Source: Zoogloeaceae bacterium
Lineage (GTDB): Bacteria > Pseudomonadota > Gammaproteobacteria > Burkholderiales > Rhodocyclaceae
Direction: 5' to 3'
Length of the DNA: 49,701 bases
NCBI GenBank assembly: GCA_031273565.1
Contig: JAISRR010000187.1
Coordinates: 1-49,701, forward strand
The position numbers were made by a program, and so were the translations under genes. Shown here piece by piece: positions 48,956-49,701 of this stretch (the first letter of the stretch is position 1; the number at the start of each line of letters is the position of its first letter). The notes beneath the pieces are model-generated. The model worked only from the letters and a program-made list of their open reading frames with translations, searched no databases and had not been told where the DNA came from.

Positions 48956-49037
48956 GCTGTTTCCTCCTGCTAAAACGATTTTAGTGCCGCCTCCCGGAAA
49001 ATCCCGCTATATTCCACTATATCCCCCAATTATCTCA
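48956..49037. other. Prophage right end with putative transposase-binding sites
   Basis: Contains GCTGTTTCCT (48956-48965, inverse of the left-end AGGAAACAGC), an AAAACGATTTT palindrome, and the terminal CCCCCAATTATCTCA. A second TATCTCA lies 22 bases further right, but it matches the left end less well, so 49037 is taken as the end. Confidence 0.7.
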
Positions 49038-49103
49038 CCCCGCCCCTGTAAATATCTCATTCTCTCTCAGGAATCACCAAAGGCGAAACTGCTTCAGAAT
49101 GGT

Positions 49104-49220
49104 TCATTGACCTCTCAGACAATCCGGATATGGCGCAACCAGAGTTTGCCAGTCTTTTCCATCATAAGCCATCACAAATTCCGGACTGGCGACGACCAGC
49201 AGTCCATCGCGGGCATCCAT
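49104..49220 (-). pseudogene. Possible host gene remnant
   Basis: The minus strand reads MDARDGLLVVASPEFVMAYD, then GKDWQTLVAPYPDCLRGQ and a stop: protein-like composition, 38 residues, but a stop codon lies shortly upstream and no ribosome site is evident. It may be the 3' end of a decayed gene. A nearby minus-strand ATG (49060) runs into the prophage end. The rest of 49038-49324 shows nothing clear. Confidence 0.3.
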
Positions 49221-49324
49221 ATGTCCGTAAATGGATACATGTCAAGTTCCGCCTGTTTATAAACCTGTTTAACAAACAGATCAGGTTGGTGCGCAGGTGA
49301 AACAGGTTGTCATCCGGCGTGCCG

Positions 49325-49701
49325 ATGAGTTTGAACATGGCGAAAGGGAAAACGCTGGAACAGGCGCTTGCCTATGAAAGCCTGCCGCCAATTCTTCAAT
49401 CGAAGGTTTTGGAGCTTTTACGCAATTCTCCGGGCAGAGAACAGAAGACTAAAGCCGGGCAAACGACTGAAGTTGACAAACCGGTTGACAAACTGGTTGA
49501 CAAACCGGTTGACAACCAGAATCCGGTAACCGGACAGCAAGAAAAAGCCGATGAATCCAATCAAACAAACGAGAAAGGAGCAAGCAATGTTGAAACCGCA
49601 AAAACCGTCGAAACGGGAACGGAACGAGCGGCGCAGAATGAAGCGTCAGCCAGTGTAACGCCGTCAGAACCTAAACCACGTTCCTCTTCTGTTCCCGGCA
49701 C
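49325..49701 (+). CDS. Unidentified protein, 3' end beyond the window
   Basis: At least 125 codons (MSLNMAKGKTLEQALAYESL, PPILQSKVLELLRNSPGREQ). After a short helical start comes a low-complexity Lys/Glu/Thr/Pro part with VDKPVDKLVDKPVDN repeats, encoded by tandem GTTGACAAAC(C/T)G units. Starts at 49325 and 49337 are both possible. No family recognised. It lies outside the prophage ends; composition is AT-richer than the prophage. Confidence 0.5.
   Translation, partial: MSLNMAKGKTLEQALAYESLPPILQSKVLELLRNSPGREQKTKAGQTTEVDKPVDKLVDKPVDNQNPVTGQQEKADESNQTNEKGASNVETAKTVETGTERAAQNEASASVTPSEPKPRSSSVPG

Larger units (their letters stand above)
10151..49037. mobile_element. Mu-like transposable prophage, 38,887 bp
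   Basis: The left end starts TGAGATAAATGGGGG and the right end finishes CCCCCAATTATCTCA, an inverted match of 14 of 15 bases with the TG...CA termini typical of Mu-like elements. A second shared box (AGGAAACAGC) lies 51-60 bases inside the left end and 72-81 inside the right. Every gene between is phage-type: DDE transposase, MuB-like ATPase, Gam, GemA, Mor, terminase, portal, MuF, gpG, protease, capsid, siphovirus tail, lysis and com. The length fits the family (about 35-40 kb). No target-site duplication is visible (left flank ACTGTG, right flank CCCCG), and the gene order is not canonical. Confidence 0.88.

Noticed and set aside
49053-49060. Second TATCTCA as alternative right end
   Set aside because: The match to the left end stops after about eight bases, whereas the copy ending at 49037 matches 14 of 15, including the G run.
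48933-49262. 109-codon plus-strand frame over the right prophage end
   Set aside because: It crosses the inverted terminus and flank, with no ribosome site and unordered composition.
49484-49520. Short tandem units GTTGACAAAC(C/T)G considered as CRISPR or iterons
   Set aside because: Units are about 12 bases with no spacers and lie in frame within a coding sequence, so they are coding repeats.

Overview
The window looks like a chromosome segment of a betaproteobacterium carrying one complete Mu-like (transposable, siphovirus-tailed) prophage. The host genes support this placement. Divergent fur and bamE with dapB behind bamE is an arrangement I know from Betaproteobacteria, and a menA gene points to a menaquinone-making lineage such as Rhodocyclales. 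The taxon is an inference; no rRNA or tRNA gene was seen.

Left host region (1-10150): the 5' part of valS, an exported WG-repeat protein, dapB and bamE on the minus strand, fur and menA on the plus strand, then a DUF2300 exported protein on the minus strand, preceded by a palindromic repeat and a stump of a gene cut by the prophage.

Prophage (10151-49037, 38,887 bp): the proposed ends are 5'-TGAGATAAATGGGGG and, inverted, CCCCCAATTATCTCA-3', with a second shared subterminal box (AGGAAACAGC). From the right, the minus strand carries: lysis (GH24 endolysin, Rz with embedded Rz1), small packaging genes, terminase, portal, a block of fibre-like genes, a MuF head protein fused to a zincin-like domain with a small candidate immunity gene, and gpG. 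A plus-strand lysogeny block follows (CI-like repressor, a membrane protein sharing a C/N-terminal motif with it, an orphan HsdR-N-like nuclease, a lipoprotein). The minus strand then continues with the early operon (DNA-binding regulators, DDE transposase, MuB-like ATPase, Gam, GemA, Mor), protease/scaffold, capsid, tail tube, tail tip genes, tail chaperone, and a com-led DNA-modification cassette at the left end. The tape measure gene stands alone at the right end on the plus strand. This order differs from Mu: the switch and transposase are in the middle, and the tape measure is inverted and about 33 kb from its chaperone.

The most interesting candidates are: (1) a com / 50-residue protein / ABC-ATPase-GNAT fusion / formyltransferase-like cassette, probably a Mom-like DNA hypermodification system with unusual components; (2) a motif (GTTTTGGTTT on the plus strand) upstream of the lysis, protease and chaperone operons, matching in position the Plys, PI and PP late promoters of Mu; (3) a palindromic repeat family that has entered at least five phage genes in frame; (4) a motif shared by the repressor and a neighbouring membrane protein; (5) a MuF-zincin toxin candidate with a small neighbour gene.

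Right flank (49038-49701): a short gene remnant on the minus strand and the start of an unidentified plus-strand gene.
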